A stretch of 45,964 bases of DNA from Gammaproteobacteria bacterium (lineage in GTDB: Bacteria > Pseudomonadota > Gammaproteobacteria > Pseudomonadales > Azotimanducaceae), in the NCBI GenBank assembly GCA_018656865.1, contig JABHYO010000088.1, forward strand, positions 1-45,964, read 5' to 3'. The notes under the pieces are model-generated. The model made no database searches. It saw nothing but the letters and a program-made list of their open reading frames with translations, and was not told where the DNA came from. How positions within the stretch are numbered: position 1 is the first letter of the stretch; each line of letters opens with the position of its first letter. Position numbers and translations under genes: made by a program. This document shows positions 1 to 12,169 of the stretch, in pieces.

Positions 1-2534
1 ACCTGAAGGCAAATCTCGACCCGCTTGGCCTGCAGGAAGAATTGCAGGTACCCCGTCTCGAACTTGAACACCACAAACTCTCAGCCGCCGACCTGGATAC
101 CCGGTTTCAAACCGGCGATCTCTTTTTCGGCCAGGGCGAGGCGACGCTAAGAGAAATCATCGATGTTCTCGAGAGTACTTATTGCGGTTCCATCGGTGCT
201 GAGTACATGTACATCTCGGATGAAGCAGAGCAGATGTGGGTGCAACAGCGGATGGAAAGTGCCAGATCCCAACCCGGCTTTGGCAATGGCGTTAAGCGTC
301 GCATCCTTGATCGACTGATTGCCGCCGAGGGTCTGGAAAAATACCTCGGAACCAAGTATCCCGGGACGAAACGCTTTGGTCTTGAAGGCGGGGAGTCCTT
401 TATTCCATGCCTGGCCGAGCTGATTCACCGGGCGGGTTCCTCCGGTGTGGTCGAGACGATCATCGGTATGGCGCATCGCGGCCGGATAAACGTGCTGGTC
501 AATCTCATGGGCAAGGATCCAGCTGATCTGTTTGACGAGTTCGAAGGTCGATATGAACCCGGAACCGGTTCAGGTGACGTCAAATACCATCAGGGATTCT
601 CATCCAACCTGATGACACCAGGTGGTGAAATGCATCTGGCTCTCGGTTTCAATCCCTCGCATCTCGAAATTTCTGCTCCCGTAATTGAGGGGTCCGTTCG
701 GGCGCGGATGGATCGGCGCAAGGATGAGCCTGGCGACAAGGTTCTTGCCATTAATGTCCACGGAGATGCCGCGTTTGCAGGGCAGGGCGTTGTCATGGAA
801 ACCTTCCAGGCGTCTCAAACCAGAGGCTATTATACTGGCGGCACCATTCATGTTGTCATCAACAACCAGATTGGTTACACCGTAAGTGACCCGGACGATG
901 CCCGGTCGACTCACTACTGTACGGAAATCGCGAAAATGGTGCAGGCGCCCGTCTTTCATGTGAATGGGGACGATCCTGAGGCCGTTGTCTTTGTGTCTCA
1001 ACTCGCTGTCGACTACCGCATGGAGTTCAAGAAGGACGTAGTCATTGATATCGTCTGTTATCGTCGCCGGGGCCACAACGAAGGTGATGAACCTTCCATT
1101 ACCCAACCGATGATGTACCAGAAAATTAAGAGCCATTCGACGACTCTGGAGCAGCATGCGGAGAAAATTATCGCTGAAGGTGCCATTGAGGAGTCGGAGT
1201 ACCTGCAACGAGTAGAGGCGTACCGGGATGCTCTGGATGAGGGCAATGCTGTGGCCTGGGACTACCTGACAGAACCGGATACCAGTCTGCATGTGGATTG
1301 GAACCCCTACCTGGGTCACGACTGGGATATCCCATCGGATACGACGGTCAGCATGAAGCGATTCCAGGAGTTGTCCCATGAGATGCACGAAATTCCAGAT
1401 GGTTTTGTGCTCCAGAAACAGGTTGCCAAGATTATTGAAGACCGGCGAAAAATGGGTGCCGGTGCTCTGGCCATTAACTGGGGGTTCGCCGAGATCATGT
1501 CCTATGCCACGCTGCTGGATCAGGGCTTCGGTCTCAGACTGACCGGTCAGGATGTTGGGCGCGGCACTTTTTCTCATCGACATGCCGTGCTGCATGACCA
1601 GAAGGCGGGCGAGAAGCTGTCACCGCTAACGAGGTTCGAGGGAGAGGACAACCGTTTTCATCTCTACGATTCCTTTCTGTCGGAAGAAGCAGTTCTGGCA
1701 TTTGAATATGGGTACTCTGGCACGAGCCCTAATACATTGGTCATCTGGGAAGCGCAGTTTGGTGACTTCGCCAACGGTGCTCAGGTTGTGATTGATCAGT
1801 TCATTACGTCCGGAGAACACAAATGGGCGAGACTCTCAGGTCTGACGATGTTGCTGCCACACGGATACGAAGGTGCCGGTCCGGAGCATAGTTCGGCCCG
1901 ACTCGAACGCTACCTGCAGCTCTGTGCTGAGCATAATATTCAGGTCTGTGTACCGACGACGCCAGCCCAGATGTTCCATTTGATCAGGCGCCAGGCCATA
2001 CGTCCGCTGCGTAAGCCATTGATCGTGATGACACCAAAGAGTCTTCTCCGCCACAAAGAGGCAACTTCCAGCCTGGAAGAGCTGACCGAAGGTTCTTTCA
2101 GGACCGTAATTGACTGCAAGGGGATCGATGACCCGCTAAAAGTTGATCGCGTCGTCTTTTGCAGCGGCAAGGTCTACTACGATCTGGTGGCAAAGCGCCG
2201 GGAGAACGAATTGGGTAATGTCGTTATCGTACGCATTGAACAACTTTATCCTTTCCCGGAAGAAGACATGGAGGCCGCGCTGCAAAGGTATCCCAACATA
2301 AAGACCGCTATCTGGTGTCAGGAAGAACCGATGAATCAGGGCGCCTGGTATTCCAGCCAACACCACTTGCGCCGGGTGGTGCAAAGGGTTTATCCGGCGT
2401 TGTATCTGTCTTATGCAGGGCGGGAAGCTTCAGCGGCCGCAGCCGCCGGTTATATGTCATTACATGTGAGTCAGCAGGAACAACTGGTTCACGATGCGCT
2501 CTATGGAGCAACAGAGGAAGTTCATCATGGTTGA
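1..2534 (+). CDS. sucA: 2-oxoglutarate dehydrogenase E1 component, 5'-truncated by the window edge
   Basis: Thiamine-diphosphate-dependent E1 subunit that decarboxylates 2-oxoglutarate and passes the succinyl group to the E2 lipoyl domain in the TCA cycle. The frame is open from base 3 and already reads KANLDPLGL, a typical SucA stretch about 100 residues into the protein, so the real start lies upstream; the TTG at 42 is only an internal Leu codon. Visible motifs are [16 protein letters not shown], the thiamine-diphosphate region GDAAFAGQG and the C-terminal EEPMNQGAW typical of the family. About 844 codons are present against about 940 in the family. The stop overlaps the start of sucB by 8 bases, so the two are translationally coupled. 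The identification is very secure. Confidence 0.97.
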   Translation, partial: LKANLDPLGLQEELQVPRLELEHHKLSAADLDTRFQTGDLFFGQGEATLREIIDVLESTYCGSIGAEYMYISDEAEQMWVQQRMESARSQPGFGNGVKRRILDRLIAAEGLEKYLGTKYPGTKRFGLEGGESFIPCLAELIHRAGSSGVVETIIGMAHRGRINVLVNLMGKDPADLFDEFEGRYEPGTGSGDVKYHQGFSSNLMTPGGEMHLALGFNPSHLEISAPVIEGSVRARMDRRKDEPGDKVLAINVHGDAAFAGQGVVMETFQASQTRGYYTGGTIHVVINNQIGYTVSDPDDARSTHYCTEIAKMVQAPVFHVNGDDPEAVVFVSQLAVDYRMEFKKDVVIDIVCYRRRGHNEGDEPSITQPMMYQKIKSHSTTLEQHAEKIIAEGAIEESEYLQRVEAYRDALDEGNAVAWDYLTEPDTSLHVDWNPYLGHDWDIPSDTTVSMKRFQELSHEMHEIPDGFVLQKQVAKIIEDRRKMGAGALAINWGFAEIMSYATLLDQGFGLRLTGQDVGRGTFSHRHAVLHDQKAGEKLSPLTRFEGEDNRFHLYDSFLSEEAVLAFEYGYSGTSPNTLVIWEAQFGDFANGAQVVIDQFITSGEHKWARLSGLTMLLPHGYEGAGPEHSSARLERYLQLCAEHNIQVCVPTTPAQMFHLIRRQAIRPLRKPLIVMTPKSLLRHKEATSSLEELTEGSFRTVIDCKGIDDPLKVDRVVFCSGKVYYDLVAKRRENELGNVVIVRIEQLYPFPEEDMEAALQRYPNIKTAIWCQEEPMNQGAWYSSQHHLRRVVQRVYPALYLSYAGREASAAAAAGYMSLHVSQQEQLVHDALYGATEEVHHG

Positions 2535-3753
2535 GATAAAAGCGCCTCAGTTTCCTGAATCCATTGCCGACGGCGAGGTGGCGACGTGGCATGCCGCTGT
2601 GGGTGAGAGTGTCAGACGTGATCAGGTGCTGGTAGATATTGAAACAGATAAGGTTGTTCTCGAAGTGGTTGCGCCCGCTGATGGAACCCTGACAGCTATT
2701 AACAAGCAGGAAGGCGATACGGTTCTGGCAGAAGAAGTGTTAGGTGTATTTGAGCCGGGTGAAGTTTCGGTAGAGGCGACGGAGGCCGTGCCTCCAGCCC
2801 AGGTAGCTGAGCCAGTTTCCGAAGAAGCGGCTGAAGGGGTGTCTGAAGAAGCACAGGCGGTTATTGTCAGCCCGGCTGCTCGTAAAATGGCAGACGAGAA
2901 CAAAATTGATGTCACCCAGCTTGTCGGCAGCGGCAAGGGTGGTCGGGTCACTAAGGAAGATGTACTCAAAGCCGTGGCGCTTGCCCAGGGGCAGATGCAA
3001 CAGCAGGCTACGCAGGTTCCGAGTGAAGTGCCGACCGCGGCACCCGGAGAACGGATCGAAAGACGGGTGCCCATGACGAGACTGCGCGCCAGTATCGCCA
3101 AACGCATGGTTGAAGCACAGCAGACAGCCGCTATGCTGACCACATTCAACGAGATCGACATGCAGGGCATTATGGATCTGCGATCTCGCTACAAGGACGA
3201 CTTTGCCAAAGTACACAATGGAACCAGGCTGGGGTTTATGTCCTTCTTTATCAAGGCAAGTGTCGAGGCACTGAAGCGATTCCCGGCTGTTAATGCTTCC
3301 ATCGATGGCAGTGAGGTTGTCTACCACGGATACCAGGATATCGGCGTTGCTGTCGGGTCTCCACGAGGGCTGGTGGTACCGGTTATTCGGGAAGCCGACA
3401 GTCTGACCATCGCCGAACTTGAGGATCAGGTCAGGGCCTACGGCGAGAAGGCCCAGGCAGGGAAGCTCTCAATCGATGATATGACCGGCGGAACCTTCAC
3501 GGTATCCAATGGTGGAGTGTTCGGTTCACTGCTGTCGACACCGATTCTGAATCCACCTCAGACCGGTATTTTGGGGATGCACAAGATTCAGGAACGACCT
3601 ATGGCAATCAACGGTGAGGTCGTTATTCGCCCGATGATGTATGTTGCACTTTCCTATGACCACAGATTGATTGACGGTCAGGAAGCTGTACGTTTTCTGG
3701 TGACGATTAAGGACTTTCTGGAAGAACCGGCTCGGATTCTTCTGGACATATAA
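2527..3753 (+). CDS. sucB: Dihydrolipoyllysine-residue succinyltransferase (E2 of 2-oxoglutarate dehydrogenase)
   Basis: Core acyltransferase of the 2-oxoglutarate dehydrogenase complex, moving the succinyl group from lipoyl-lysine to CoA. I chose the ATG at 2527 ([12 protein letters not shown]) over an earlier in-frame ATG at 2494 because family members start here and a GAGGAAG ribosome site lies just upstream. The 408-residue protein shows an N-terminal lipoyl domain with the lipoylated Lys at residue 42 ([10 protein letters not shown]), an Ala/Pro/Glu-rich linker, the E1/E3-binding domain around 112-150 ([11 protein letters not shown]), and a C-terminal catalytic domain with the DHRLIDG active-site motif. 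It overlaps sucA and lies 15 bases before lpdA, so it belongs to the suc operon. Confidence 0.97.
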   Translation: MVEIKAPQFPESIADGEVATWHAAVGESVRRDQVLVDIETDKVVLEVVAPADGTLTAINKQEGDTVLAEEVLGVFEPGEVSVEATEAVPPAQVAEPVSEEAAEGVSEEAQAVIVSPAARKMADENKIDVTQLVGSGKGGRVTKEDVLKAVALAQGQMQQQATQVPSEVPTAAPGERIERRVPMTRLRASIAKRMVEAQQTAAMLTTFNEIDMQGIMDLRSRYKDDFAKVHNGTRLGFMSFFIKASVEALKRFPAVNASIDGSEVVYHGYQDIGVAVGSPRGLVVPVIREADSLTIAELEDQVRAYGEKAQAGKLSIDDMTGGTFTVSNGGVFGSLLSTPILNPPQTGILGMHKIQERPMAINGEVVIRPMMYVALSYDHRLIDGQEAVRFLVTIKDFLEEPARILLDI

Positions 3754-5208
<1,455 letters not shown>

Positions 5209-5247
5209 GAATTAAACAAATTTTAGAAACAATAGGATCTTGATTGT

Positions 5248-6417
5248 ATGAACCTTCATGAATATCAGGCGAAGCAACTCTTTGCCGAATATGGGCTGCC
5301 AGTATCAAACGGCATTGCTGTCGATACGGCCGACGAGGCTGTTGCCGCAGCCAGGGAAATAGGTGGCAATAAATGGGTCGTGAAAGCCCAGGTTCACGCC
5401 GGTGGTCGCGGCAAGGCAGGTGGTGTCAAGCTAGTGGATACGGAAGACGAAATCCGTGAATTCGCTGACCAACTTATCGGCACCAACCTCGTTACCTTTC
5501 AGACGGACGAGAAGGGCCAGCCGGTCTCCAAGATTTTTGTTGAAACCTGTACCGACATAGATCGCGAACTTTATCTCGGCGCTGTTATTGATCGGTCAAC
5601 CAGACGCGTCACGTTCATGGCATCCACCGAGGGTGGCGTGGAAATTGAGAAGGTTGCCGAAGAAACACCTGAGAAAATTCTTCAGGCTGTTATCGACCCT
5701 TTGACGGGACCTTGTGCCTACCAGGGCAGGGATCTGGCTTTTTCCCTGGGCCTAGAGGGTAAGCAGGTCAACCAGTTTGCCAGTATCTTCATGGGATTAG
5801 CGAAGATGTTCGTCGAATGTGATCTGGCACTAATCGAAATCAATCCGCTGGTTGTGACCACAGATGGCGATATTCACTGTCTTGATGCGAAGCTATCGAT
5901 CGACAGTAATGCGCTCTATCGTCAACCCAAGCTTGCCGCCATGCGCGACCACAGCCAGGAAGACGAGCGGGAGAATCAGGCTTCGGAATTCAACCTTAAC
6001 TATGTCGCCCTGGAAGGCACTATCGGCTGTATGGTTAATGGCGCTGGTCTGGCGATGGGTACGATGGATCTGGTTAAACACCACGGTGGTCAGCCAGCCA
6101 ATTTTCTCGATGTCGGCGGTACTGCCACCAAGGAAACGGTCGCCGAGGCATTCAAAATCATTCTCTCCGACGAGGGTGTTAAGGCGGTGTTAATCAACAT
6201 CTTCGGTGGCATTGTTCGTTGTGACGTCATTGCCGAGGGCATTATCGGTGCAGTTAAGGAAGTTGGTGTTCAAGTCCCTGTCGTTGTCAGGTTCGAAGGC
6301 AACAATGCCGCGGTGGGCTCAAAAACACTGAAGGAAAGTGATGTAGATATTATCGCGGCAACCAGCCTCACTGATGCTGTAGAGCAGGCCGTCAAAGCAG
6401 CAGGAGGTGCGGCGTGA
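5248..6417 (+). CDS. sucC: Succinyl-CoA synthetase (ADP-forming) beta subunit
   Basis: Beta subunit of succinyl-CoA ligase, which makes ATP or GTP from succinyl-CoA in the TCA cycle. It starts [12 protein letters not shown], the family N-terminus, and has the ATP-grasp loop [11 protein letters not shown] around residue 50 and the conserved C-terminal [13 protein letters not shown] and [10 protein letters not shown] segments. At 389 residues it is full length. It follows lpdA by 39 bases and has an AGGA ribosome site. Its TGA stop is embedded in the GTG start of sucD (GTGA overlap), so both subunits should be made in equal amounts. Confidence 0.97.
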   Translation: MNLHEYQAKQLFAEYGLPVSNGIAVDTADEAVAAAREIGGNKWVVKAQVHAGGRGKAGGVKLVDTEDEIREFADQLIGTNLVTFQTDEKGQPVSKIFVETCTDIDRELYLGAVIDRSTRRVTFMASTEGGVEIEKVAEETPEKILQAVIDPLTGPCAYQGRDLAFSLGLEGKQVNQFASIFMGLAKMFVECDLALIEINPLVVTTDGDIHCLDAKLSIDSNALYRQPKLAAMRDHSQEDERENQASEFNLNYVALEGTIGCMVNGAGLAMGTMDLVKHHGGQPANFLDVGGTATKETVAEAFKIILSDEGVKAVLINIFGGIVRCDVIAEGIIGAVKEVGVQVPVVVRFEGNNAAVGSKTLKESDVDIIAATSLTDAVEQAVKAAGGAA

Positions 6418-7289
6418 GTATTCTGATAGGAAAAAACACAAAGGTTATTTGTCAGGGCTTTACCGGGTCTCAGGGTACATTGCACTCTGAACAGTCGATC
6501 GCCTATGGCACGAATATGGTCGGCGGTATTACGCCTGGTAAAGGGGGGCAGGAACATCTGGGCCTTCCCGTTTTTGACACCGTACAGAAGGCTGTAGATG
6601 AAACCGGCGCGAATGCATCGGTTATTTATGTCCCTGCACCATTTGCGAAAGATGGCATTCTCGAGGCGGCTGCGGCCGGTATTGAGTTGATCGTCTGTAT
6701 CACCGAAGGTCTACCCACACTCGACATGCTGACGGTCAAGGCGAGTCTTGATGCGCAGGGCGTTAGGCTGATCGGTCCGAACTGTCCGGGAGTTATAACT
6801 CCTGGAGAGTGCAAGATCGGTATCATGCCCGGTGAAATTCACCTGCCAGGCAAAGTGGGAATTGTTTCACGTTCCGGGACACTGACCTACGAGGCGGTGA
6901 AGCAGACTACGGATATGGGTTACGGTCAAAGCAGCTGTGTTGGTATCGGTGGTGACCCGATTCCAGGCAGTAATTTCATCGATATTCTAACCCTGTTCGA
7001 AGCAGATCCTGGCACTGAGGCTATCGTCATGGTCGGCGAAATCGGTGGCACGGCAGAGGAAGAGGCGGCCGAGTTCATCAAATCCAATGTCAGCAAGCCC
7101 GTTGTCGGTTATATCGCCGGGGTTACGGCCCCTCCTGGTAAGCGCATGGGGCACGCAGGCGCGATTATTGCCGGAGGTAAGGGTACGGCGGACGATAAAT
7201 TCGCGGCCCTTGAAGCTGGTGGTGTTGCCACTGTGAAGAGCCTGGCGGATATCGGCGAGACGCTGAAACAGGTGACGGGCTGGGGATAA
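6414..7289 (+). CDS. sucD: Succinyl-CoA synthetase alpha subunit
   Basis: Alpha subunit of succinyl-CoA ligase; binds CoA and carries the phosphohistidine intermediate. It starts at GTG inside the sucC stop. The 291-residue protein has the CoA-binding N-terminal segment ([21 protein letters not shown]), the CPGVITP motif, and the active-site His segment [15 protein letters not shown] near the C-terminus. It is the last gene of the suc operon; the next 296 bases contain repeats and a separate promoter for htpG. Confidence 0.97.
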   Translation: MSILIGKNTKVICQGFTGSQGTLHSEQSIAYGTNMVGGITPGKGGQEHLGLPVFDTVQKAVDETGANASVIYVPAPFAKDGILEAAAAGIELIVCITEGLPTLDMLTVKASLDAQGVRLIGPNCPGVITPGECKIGIMPGEIHLPGKVGIVSRSGTLTYEAVKQTTDMGYGQSSCVGIGGDPIPGSNFIDILTLFEADPGTEAIVMVGEIGGTAEEEAAEFIKSNVSKPVVGYIAGVTAPPGKRMGHAGAIIAGGKGTADDKFAALEAGGVATVKSLADIGETLKQVTGWG

Positions 7290-7297
7290 TCCCACCC

Positions 7298-7345
7298 TGT
7301 CATCCTGAGTGCAGGCACGAAGTGCCGAATTCGAAGGATCTCGTC
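7298..7345. repeat. Dispersed-repeat-like element (GTCATCCTGAG type)
   Basis: The stretch begins TGTCATCCTGAG, contains the small hairpin GGCAC-GAA-GTGCC at 7314-7326 and ends GAAGGATCTCGTC. Sequences of the form GTCATCCTGAG...GAAGGATC occur as intergenic repeats in many unrelated bacterial genomes; this is from memory and no other copy exists in this window. It lies directly after sucD and could act as a weak terminator or mRNA-stabilising hairpin. Confidence 0.5.
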
Positions 7346-7358
7346 AAGAAGCGACCGT

Positions 7359-7504
7359 GCGGTAAATACCAAATAGCGGCGATCGGCTTTATTCCTGAAG
7401 GATTCGAGGCGATCTGCGCGGTGGATGCTGAAAAGTAGCTAGCTACAGGGATGTAGCGGGACCCGGCCATGGATGGCCGACTGCTACTTTTCAGTATTTA
7501 CCGC
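7359..7504. repeat. Nested inverted repeats upstream of htpG with mutually exclusive stems
   Basis: Arm B at 7418-7439 pairs with arm C at 7483-7504. The inner 12 bases (CTGAAAAGTAGC with GCTACTTTTCAG) are perfect, and three outer mismatches become G-U pairs in RNA, giving a stem of about 22 pairs. A third arm A at 7359-7369 (GCGGTAAATAC) is the exact reverse complement of the end of arm C at 7494-7504, so A and B compete for C. The loop holds two smaller hairpins, GCTAC/GTAGC and GGCC-ATGGAT-GGCC. It may be a palindromic mobile repeat, a terminator for the suc operon, or a regulatory RNA structure. No long T-run follows the stem. Confidence 0.7.
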
Positions 7505-7521
7505 AGCGACCGCTGGAAACC

Positions 7522-7550
7522 CTTGAAATCCACACGATTTGCCCCAATTT
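7522..7550 (+). promoter_or_regulatory. Predicted sigma-32 (RpoH) heat-shock promoter of htpG
   Basis: A CTTGAAA -35 element (7522-7528) is separated by 13 bases from CCCCAATTT (7542-7550). The established sigma-32 consensus is CTTGAAA, 13-14 bases, CCCCATNT, so the match is nearly perfect. It lies 36 bases before the htpG start codon, consistent with a heat-shock chaperone gene. Transcription would start near 7556. Confidence 0.85.
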
Positions 7551-7585
7551 CACATCTCTGAAACAACAACAGGAGACAAGTTGGA

Positions 7586-9475
7586 ATGAACGCTGCAGCC
7601 AAAGAAACTCTGGGTTTTCAGTCAGAAGCGAAACAGCTTCTGCACCTGATGATTCACTCGCTATACAGCAACAAGGAAATATTCTTAAGAGAACTCGTTT
7701 CGAACTCAAATGACGCTATCGACAAACTGAGGTTTCAGGCGCTTTCGAGCCCTGAACTGCTTGCTGAAGGTGTCGAATTGGCAATCCACATCGACCTAGA
7801 TGAAGAGGCTGGGACGATCACGATCTCGGACAACGGTATCGGCATGAACCGTGAGGATGCAATTTCCCATCTTGGGACGATCGCGAAGTCTGGTACTGCT
7901 CAGTTTCTGGAGTCCCTGACAGGGGATCAGCAGAAGGATGCTCAATTGATCGGGCAGTTCGGCGTTGGTTTCTACTCATCGTTTATTGTGGCGGACAAGG
8001 TCGTTGTCGAAACCAGGGCGGCAGGCTCAGAACCTGCGGACGGCGTTCGCTGGACCTCTGCCGGAGAGTCAGACTTCGAAGTTGAATCCATCGAACGAGA
8101 AATTGTGGGTACGTCTGTGACGCTGCATCTCAAGGCCGATGAAAAAGAATTTGCCGACGGCTGGCGGCTACGCTCGATCGTTAAAAAGTATGCCGATCAC
8201 GTATCGGTACCCGTCATGATGAAGCAGCTTGCGACGGAAGATGACGCAGAGCCCGAAGATGAGATAGTTAATACTGCCAAGGCGCTATGGACACGGTCCC
8301 GTACCGATGTGTCAGATGATGAGTACGGCGAGTTTTACAAACTTGTGTCCCACGACTTCCAGGACCCGATGACCTGGAGTCATAACAAGGTCGAAGGCAA
8401 GTTCGAGTACACCAGCCTGCTATATATCCCGGCGAAGGCACCATTTGATCTCTACAATCGTGAGTCGCCGCGGGGGCTGAAACTCTATGTCCAGCGAGTC
8501 TTTATCATGGATGAAGCGGAACAGTTTTTGCCGCTCTATCTCCGGTTTGTTCGCGGTGTGGTTGATTCCAATGATCTTTCACTTAATGTCTCGAGAGAGA
8601 TCCTGCAGAAAGATCCGACCATCGATTCCATGCGCAGTGCGCTGACCAAGCGCGTACTCGATATGATCGAAAAGCTCTCTCGTGACGAAGGTACTTATCA
8701 GGCGTTCTGGGATGAGTTCGGCCAGGTGTTGAAGGAAGGAGCGGCAGAAGACCAGAATAACAAGGAGAAGGTTGCTGGACTGCTTAGATTTGCCACAACC
8801 GCATCTGAGGGACCGGTACAAAACCAATCGCTTGCAGCCTATATCCAACGAATGCAGGCTGAGCAGGAAAAGATCTACTATGTGGCAGCAGAAAATTATC
8901 ATACTGCGGCCAACAGTCCGCACCTGGAGATATTCCGCAAGAAAGGTATTGAGGTCCTGTTGCTGCATGATCGTATTGATGAGTGGCTGATGAACTACCT
9001 TGCGGAATTTGACGGCAAGCAGTTTCAGGATGTGGCTCGCGGTGAACTGGACCTTGGTGATCTGGACAATGAAGAAGAGAAAGCTAACCAGGAAGAAGTC
9101 GAAACAGAGTTCACCGGCCTGATTGACAGGGTCAAGGAACTTCTGGGTGAAGGGGTGTCGGAAGTCCGAATTACCCATCGATTGACTGATTCACCGGCCT
9201 GTCTTGTCGTCAGTGAAGATGACATGGGAATGCAGATGCGCCGGATTCTTGAGTCATCGGGTCAGCCGGTGCCTGAAACACAGCGCATTTTTGAGATCAA
9301 TCCTGAACATCCTTTGGTCGCGAAATTGAATGATGAGCCTGATGTCGATCTCTTTAATAACCTTGCGCTGGTGCTCTACGATCAGGCGAAGTTGGCAGAG
9401 GGCACGCAATTGGAAGAGCCAGCGACCTATGTATCACGGCTGAACAAGCTTCTGCTGGATCTGGCTGCCGGGTAG
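7586..9475 (+). CDS. htpG: Hsp90-family molecular chaperone HtpG
   Basis: Cytoplasmic ATP-dependent chaperone, the bacterial Hsp90. The 629-residue protein starts with [13 protein letters not shown] and has the GHKL ATPase motifs: [16 protein letters not shown] (catalytic Glu and Mg-binding Asn), [15 protein letters not shown] and GQFGVGFYS. The middle domain shows LYVQRVFI and LNVSREILQ, and a C-terminal dimerisation domain follows. Its length fits the family (about 620-640). An AGGAGA ribosome site precedes the ATG. The sigma-32 promoter just upstream predicts heat induction. Confidence 0.97.
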   Translation: MNAAAKETLGFQSEAKQLLHLMIHSLYSNKEIFLRELVSNSNDAIDKLRFQALSSPELLAEGVELAIHIDLDEEAGTITISDNGIGMNREDAISHLGTIAKSGTAQFLESLTGDQQKDAQLIGQFGVGFYSSFIVADKVVVETRAAGSEPADGVRWTSAGESDFEVESIEREIVGTSVTLHLKADEKEFADGWRLRSIVKKYADHVSVPVMMKQLATEDDAEPEDEIVNTAKALWTRSRTDVSDDEYGEFYKLVSHDFQDPMTWSHNKVEGKFEYTSLLYIPAKAPFDLYNRESPRGLKLYVQRVFIMDEAEQFLPLYLRFVRGVVDSNDLSLNVSREILQKDPTIDSMRSALTKRVLDMIEKLSRDEGTYQAFWDEFGQVLKEGAAEDQNNKEKVAGLLRFATTASEGPVQNQSLAAYIQRMQAEQEKIYYVAAENYHTAANSPHLEIFRKKGIEVLLLHDRIDEWLMNYLAEFDGKQFQDVARGELDLGDLDNEEEKANQEEVETEFTGLIDRVKELLGEGVSEVRITHRLTDSPACLVVSEDDMGMQMRRILESSGQPVPETQRIFEINPEHPLVAKLNDEPDVDLFNNLALVLYDQAKLAEGTQLEEPATYVSRLNKLLLDLAAG

Positions 9476-9521
9476 ATCTCATCGGAGAAATCGTTACTGC
9501 GGTGCTGGTTTCCTGATAGCT

Positions 9522-9562
9522 GGTTGCGTGCGATCTGACACCTTTGGTCTGTCGCACCAACC
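9522..9562. terminator. Imperfect hairpin between convergent htpG and the DUF1631 gene
   Basis: GGTTG and GTGCGA at 9522-9533 pair with TCGCAC and CAACC ending at 9562. The genes on either side converge, so a bidirectional terminator is expected here. A second perfect palindrome, AAAATAGCTATTTT, follows at 9570-9583. There is no clear long T-run, so the call is moderate. Confidence 0.45.
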
Positions 9563-9597
9563 TGGCGTGAAAATAGCTATTTTTGGATGGGAGGAAA

Positions 9598-11994
9598 CTA
9601 GTCGGGCTGGTAGGCGCTGCCAGTCTGCTGCTCATGCTGGGTATCGCGGAGATTGCCGATAACTGATTCAAGGGCTCTGCTGAACAGCAAGCCGTCGCTG
9701 ACAATTGAGACCGTACCGTCTCGAATCTCTCGGGCAAGCCCCATTTTGGTTTTCTCAACGATCTTGACACCCTGGCGATTGACAAAAATGAACTTGTCGA
9801 TGGCATTGATCTTGGCGGCGAGCTTGCAGCGCGTATTGTTTTCGTCTTCTCCGGCAAATTCTACCCACATGCCGACAGCGAGACTGTCAACCTGCTTGAT
9901 GTGGGGATCGTCGTCAGCCATCTCATCGCTTTCTGCTGGTGGCTCCTTAGTTTCGGCTGCTTCGGCTTTGGCTTCTTCAGTAGAGGCTTGAGCCACTGTC
10001 TCTTCAGCAGTTTCTTCTTGCTGCTTTTCTGCCTCTTCGAACTCACCCGCCGCGAGGAATTTTATACTGGTCTCTTCTGGTTCATCGGGTACTGTGGCTG
10101 TTTCCGGCTCGTCTTCAGGTTCGTCAGGCTTCTCCGGGAATGTCAGGTCTTGCACCAGTTGTAGTTTCTCAATCAGTTGATCTATTTCATCCTTGTCGAT
10201 TGAGGTGATTCGAAAAGCTTTTCGCAGGTTGTTCAGTAGCCGCGGATTAACGGTTGCGAGGCGATCACGATCTTCTTCGTGTTCGTGTGACTGAACAGTC
10301 CAGAGCAGTACATCGATTGTGTTAATCGCCTGCTTCCAGGCATTGCTGCCGGGACCTTCTTTCAGTACCAGCATGACCATGAACTTGTGGAAGGGGCCGT
10401 TGAGCAGATCTTCAATAAAGGGGTCAAGATTCTGACCCAGAATTCTTTCTTTAACTTTTTGTGTCACAAGCTCACGGATGTCATCCATGCGCTCATTGCG
10501 TTCTTTTGCTTTGAGTATCCGTTGCTCAAGCTGCCGGGTCTTTGCAGCCTCCTGAGCCCTGAAGGTTCTGAAATCCTTAATCAGTGCATCAAAGAAGGCA
10601 ATATCGTCTTTATACTCGATGAGGATTTTTTCAACCAGTTCCTGAATCTTCTGGTAGAGCGGATCTTTTTCAAGTTCTTCGACTTCGGTCCAGCCGATAC
10701 CCGCAGAAGCAAATTCATTCAGAATTGCACGTGCCGGATGGTTTTCGTTATTGAAGAATTCAACGTCTGCAAGGGCAACCTTGATGATCGTAATCTGGGT
10801 TCGGCCGATCAGTTCCTTAATGGGAATGGGTACAGAATTGTCGTCCCAGATGGCTTCGTATAAAAGGGTGACCAGATTAATGATATCGGAGGACTGCCGG
10901 TCGACAGCGGAAATGACGTTTTCGTCCTCACTAGAGGATTGCAGGATTTCGCCCAACGACTGGGAAATATCCAGCTTGTCGACGTCATCCAGGGAGCCTG
11001 GGACAGAAGCCGGGGTTGTCGTGCTGAGCTTCTCCTGAATGTTGGTCAGGATTTCCATCAGCTTGGTCTGGTCGACCATTTCCACAGTCTGTCCCTGCTG
11101 TGGCTGAAATGGTTGCATAGCAGCAGGTGCTGCGGCGGGCGACGCCTGGGCATTGTCACCTGGTGCAGCGGTTGCCGGGATCATGGCGGTTGGCACCATC
11201 ACCTGCGGTGGTGCCTCACCAGGCTGAGAGTTCTCCTCAGTCGTGGTTTCAGGAGTAATGTCAGAATGAAGCAGATTCTGCATGATTGAGAACAGCTCTG
11301 GCCTGTCCTCGTCGTCTTCATACGCTTCTTCTTCGATAGTGCCGAATGCCTGGCCTCCTTCTGTTCTGGCGGCACTTCGTGCACTGCTAGGTTGTCTTGC
11401 TCTACCCGAGCCGCCATCCATCCCCAGGTCGGGAATGACATTGGAATCAATCAGGATTTGGTTCGCTTCGTTGAGGACATCGTCCAAATGCTTGAGAACT
11501 TCGTTGTTGAATGCCCGGTATACAGTCAGGCTGTTTTGCGCATCCAGCCCGAGTGGACGAAGTGCTTCCTGAAAAGCAGTCGCGACCTGTTCAGGGTCCA
11601 GCGGGTTTGACGATTCGTCGATGCGCTTACGCGGGAACAGTGAAGAGAGCCTGGCGTTGAAACTGATAAAAATAGGCAGGTGCTCATTCCTGGCAGCATT
11701 TACCATGCCCTCCAGCGCAACCATGACTTCGAGTTCTTCTTCCTGAACCAGGGAGAGTGTATCGAAATTGAAAACAGCTTCTTCCTTGCTACTCTCACGA
11801 TCCAACAGTTCATCGAAATTGGCGTTGAGATTTGATACGTACAGATTCAGGACGTCGTTGGACTGTTGAGACAGCGCCTTGAAGTCACCAATGGTGTCTA
11901 CCACCTGCCGCTCGACGTTGGCGATGGTTTGTTGCACCATTTGGCCGAGCCGACTAACGGCAGCCTTCTGGATATTGTCTACGGTTTCCGACAC
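9598..11994 (-). CDS. DUF1631 family protein
   Basis: A 798-residue protein that I recognise as the DUF1631 family of Pseudomonas-like gammaproteobacteria; its biochemical role is not established to my knowledge. There is no signal peptide or membrane segment, so it should be cytoplasmic. The N-terminal part is helical and coiled-coil-like (VQQTIANVERQVVDTIGD). A Gln/Pro/Ala-rich linker lies near residues 260-300. A long Glu/Ala-rich acidic stretch lies near 615-705. The last 90 residues (VGMWVEFAGEDENN..., VEKTKMGLAREI) resemble the PilZ-like C-terminal region of this family, suggesting but not proving ligand or cyclic-di-GMP sensing. It is divergent from sixA across a 175-base AT-rich gap and convergent with htpG. 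Confidence 0.8.
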   Translation of the reverse strand: MSETVDNIQKAAVSRLGQMVQQTIANVERQVVDTIGDFKALSQQSNDVLNLYVSNLNANFDELLDRESSKEEAVFNFDTLSLVQEEELEVMVALEGMVNAARNEHLPIFISFNARLSSLFPRKRIDESSNPLDPEQVATAFQEALRPLGLDAQNSLTVYRAFNNEVLKHLDDVLNEANQILIDSNVIPDLGMDGGSGRARQPSSARSAARTEGGQAFGTIEEEAYEDDEDRPELFSIMQNLLHSDITPETTTEENSQPGEAPPQVMVPTAMIPATAAPGDNAQASPAAAPAAMQPFQPQQGQTVEMVDQTKLMEILTNIQEKLSTTTPASVPGSLDDVDKLDISQSLGEILQSSSEDENVISAVDRQSSDIINLVTLLYEAIWDDNSVPIPIKELIGRTQITIIKVALADVEFFNNENHPARAILNEFASAGIGWTEVEELEKDPLYQKIQELVEKILIEYKDDIAFFDALIKDFRTFRAQEAAKTRQLEQRILKAKERNERMDDIRELVTQKVKERILGQNLDPFIEDLLNGPFHKFMVMLVLKEGPGSNAWKQAINTIDVLLWTVQSHEHEEDRDRLATVNPRLLNNLRKAFRITSIDKDEIDQLIEKLQLVQDLTFPEKPDEPEDEPETATVPDEPEETSIKFLAAGEFEEAEKQQEETAEETVAQASTEEAKAEAAETKEPPAESDEMADDDPHIKQVDSLAVGMWVEFAGEDENNTRCKLAAKINAIDKFIFVNRQGVKIVEKTKMGLAREIRDGTVSIVSDGLLFSRALESVIGNLRDTQHEQQTGSAYQPD

Positions 11995-12169
11995 GTGGGA
12001 TTCTTTTCGCTACAACACAGCATAGGTAAGATACCGTGAATAGATTTCAAAGTATAGAAATTGTAACGCATTCTAGCCTGGCTATCGGCTATTAAACCCG
12101 TTTATTTATAGTAGGTTACGATATAATTATGTTGCTAATTCTCGTTCATTATACCGGTGCTCATCTGAC

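Noticed and set aside
600-1595. 331-codon open frame on the minus strand inside sucA
   Set aside because: Wholly antisense to a strongly conserved gene, with no ribosome site and no recognisable motif; typical shadow of GC-biased codons.
9570-9583. AAAATAGCTATTTT palindrome as an operator
   Set aside because: It lies between convergent gene ends where no promoter is expected; probably part of the termination region or chance.
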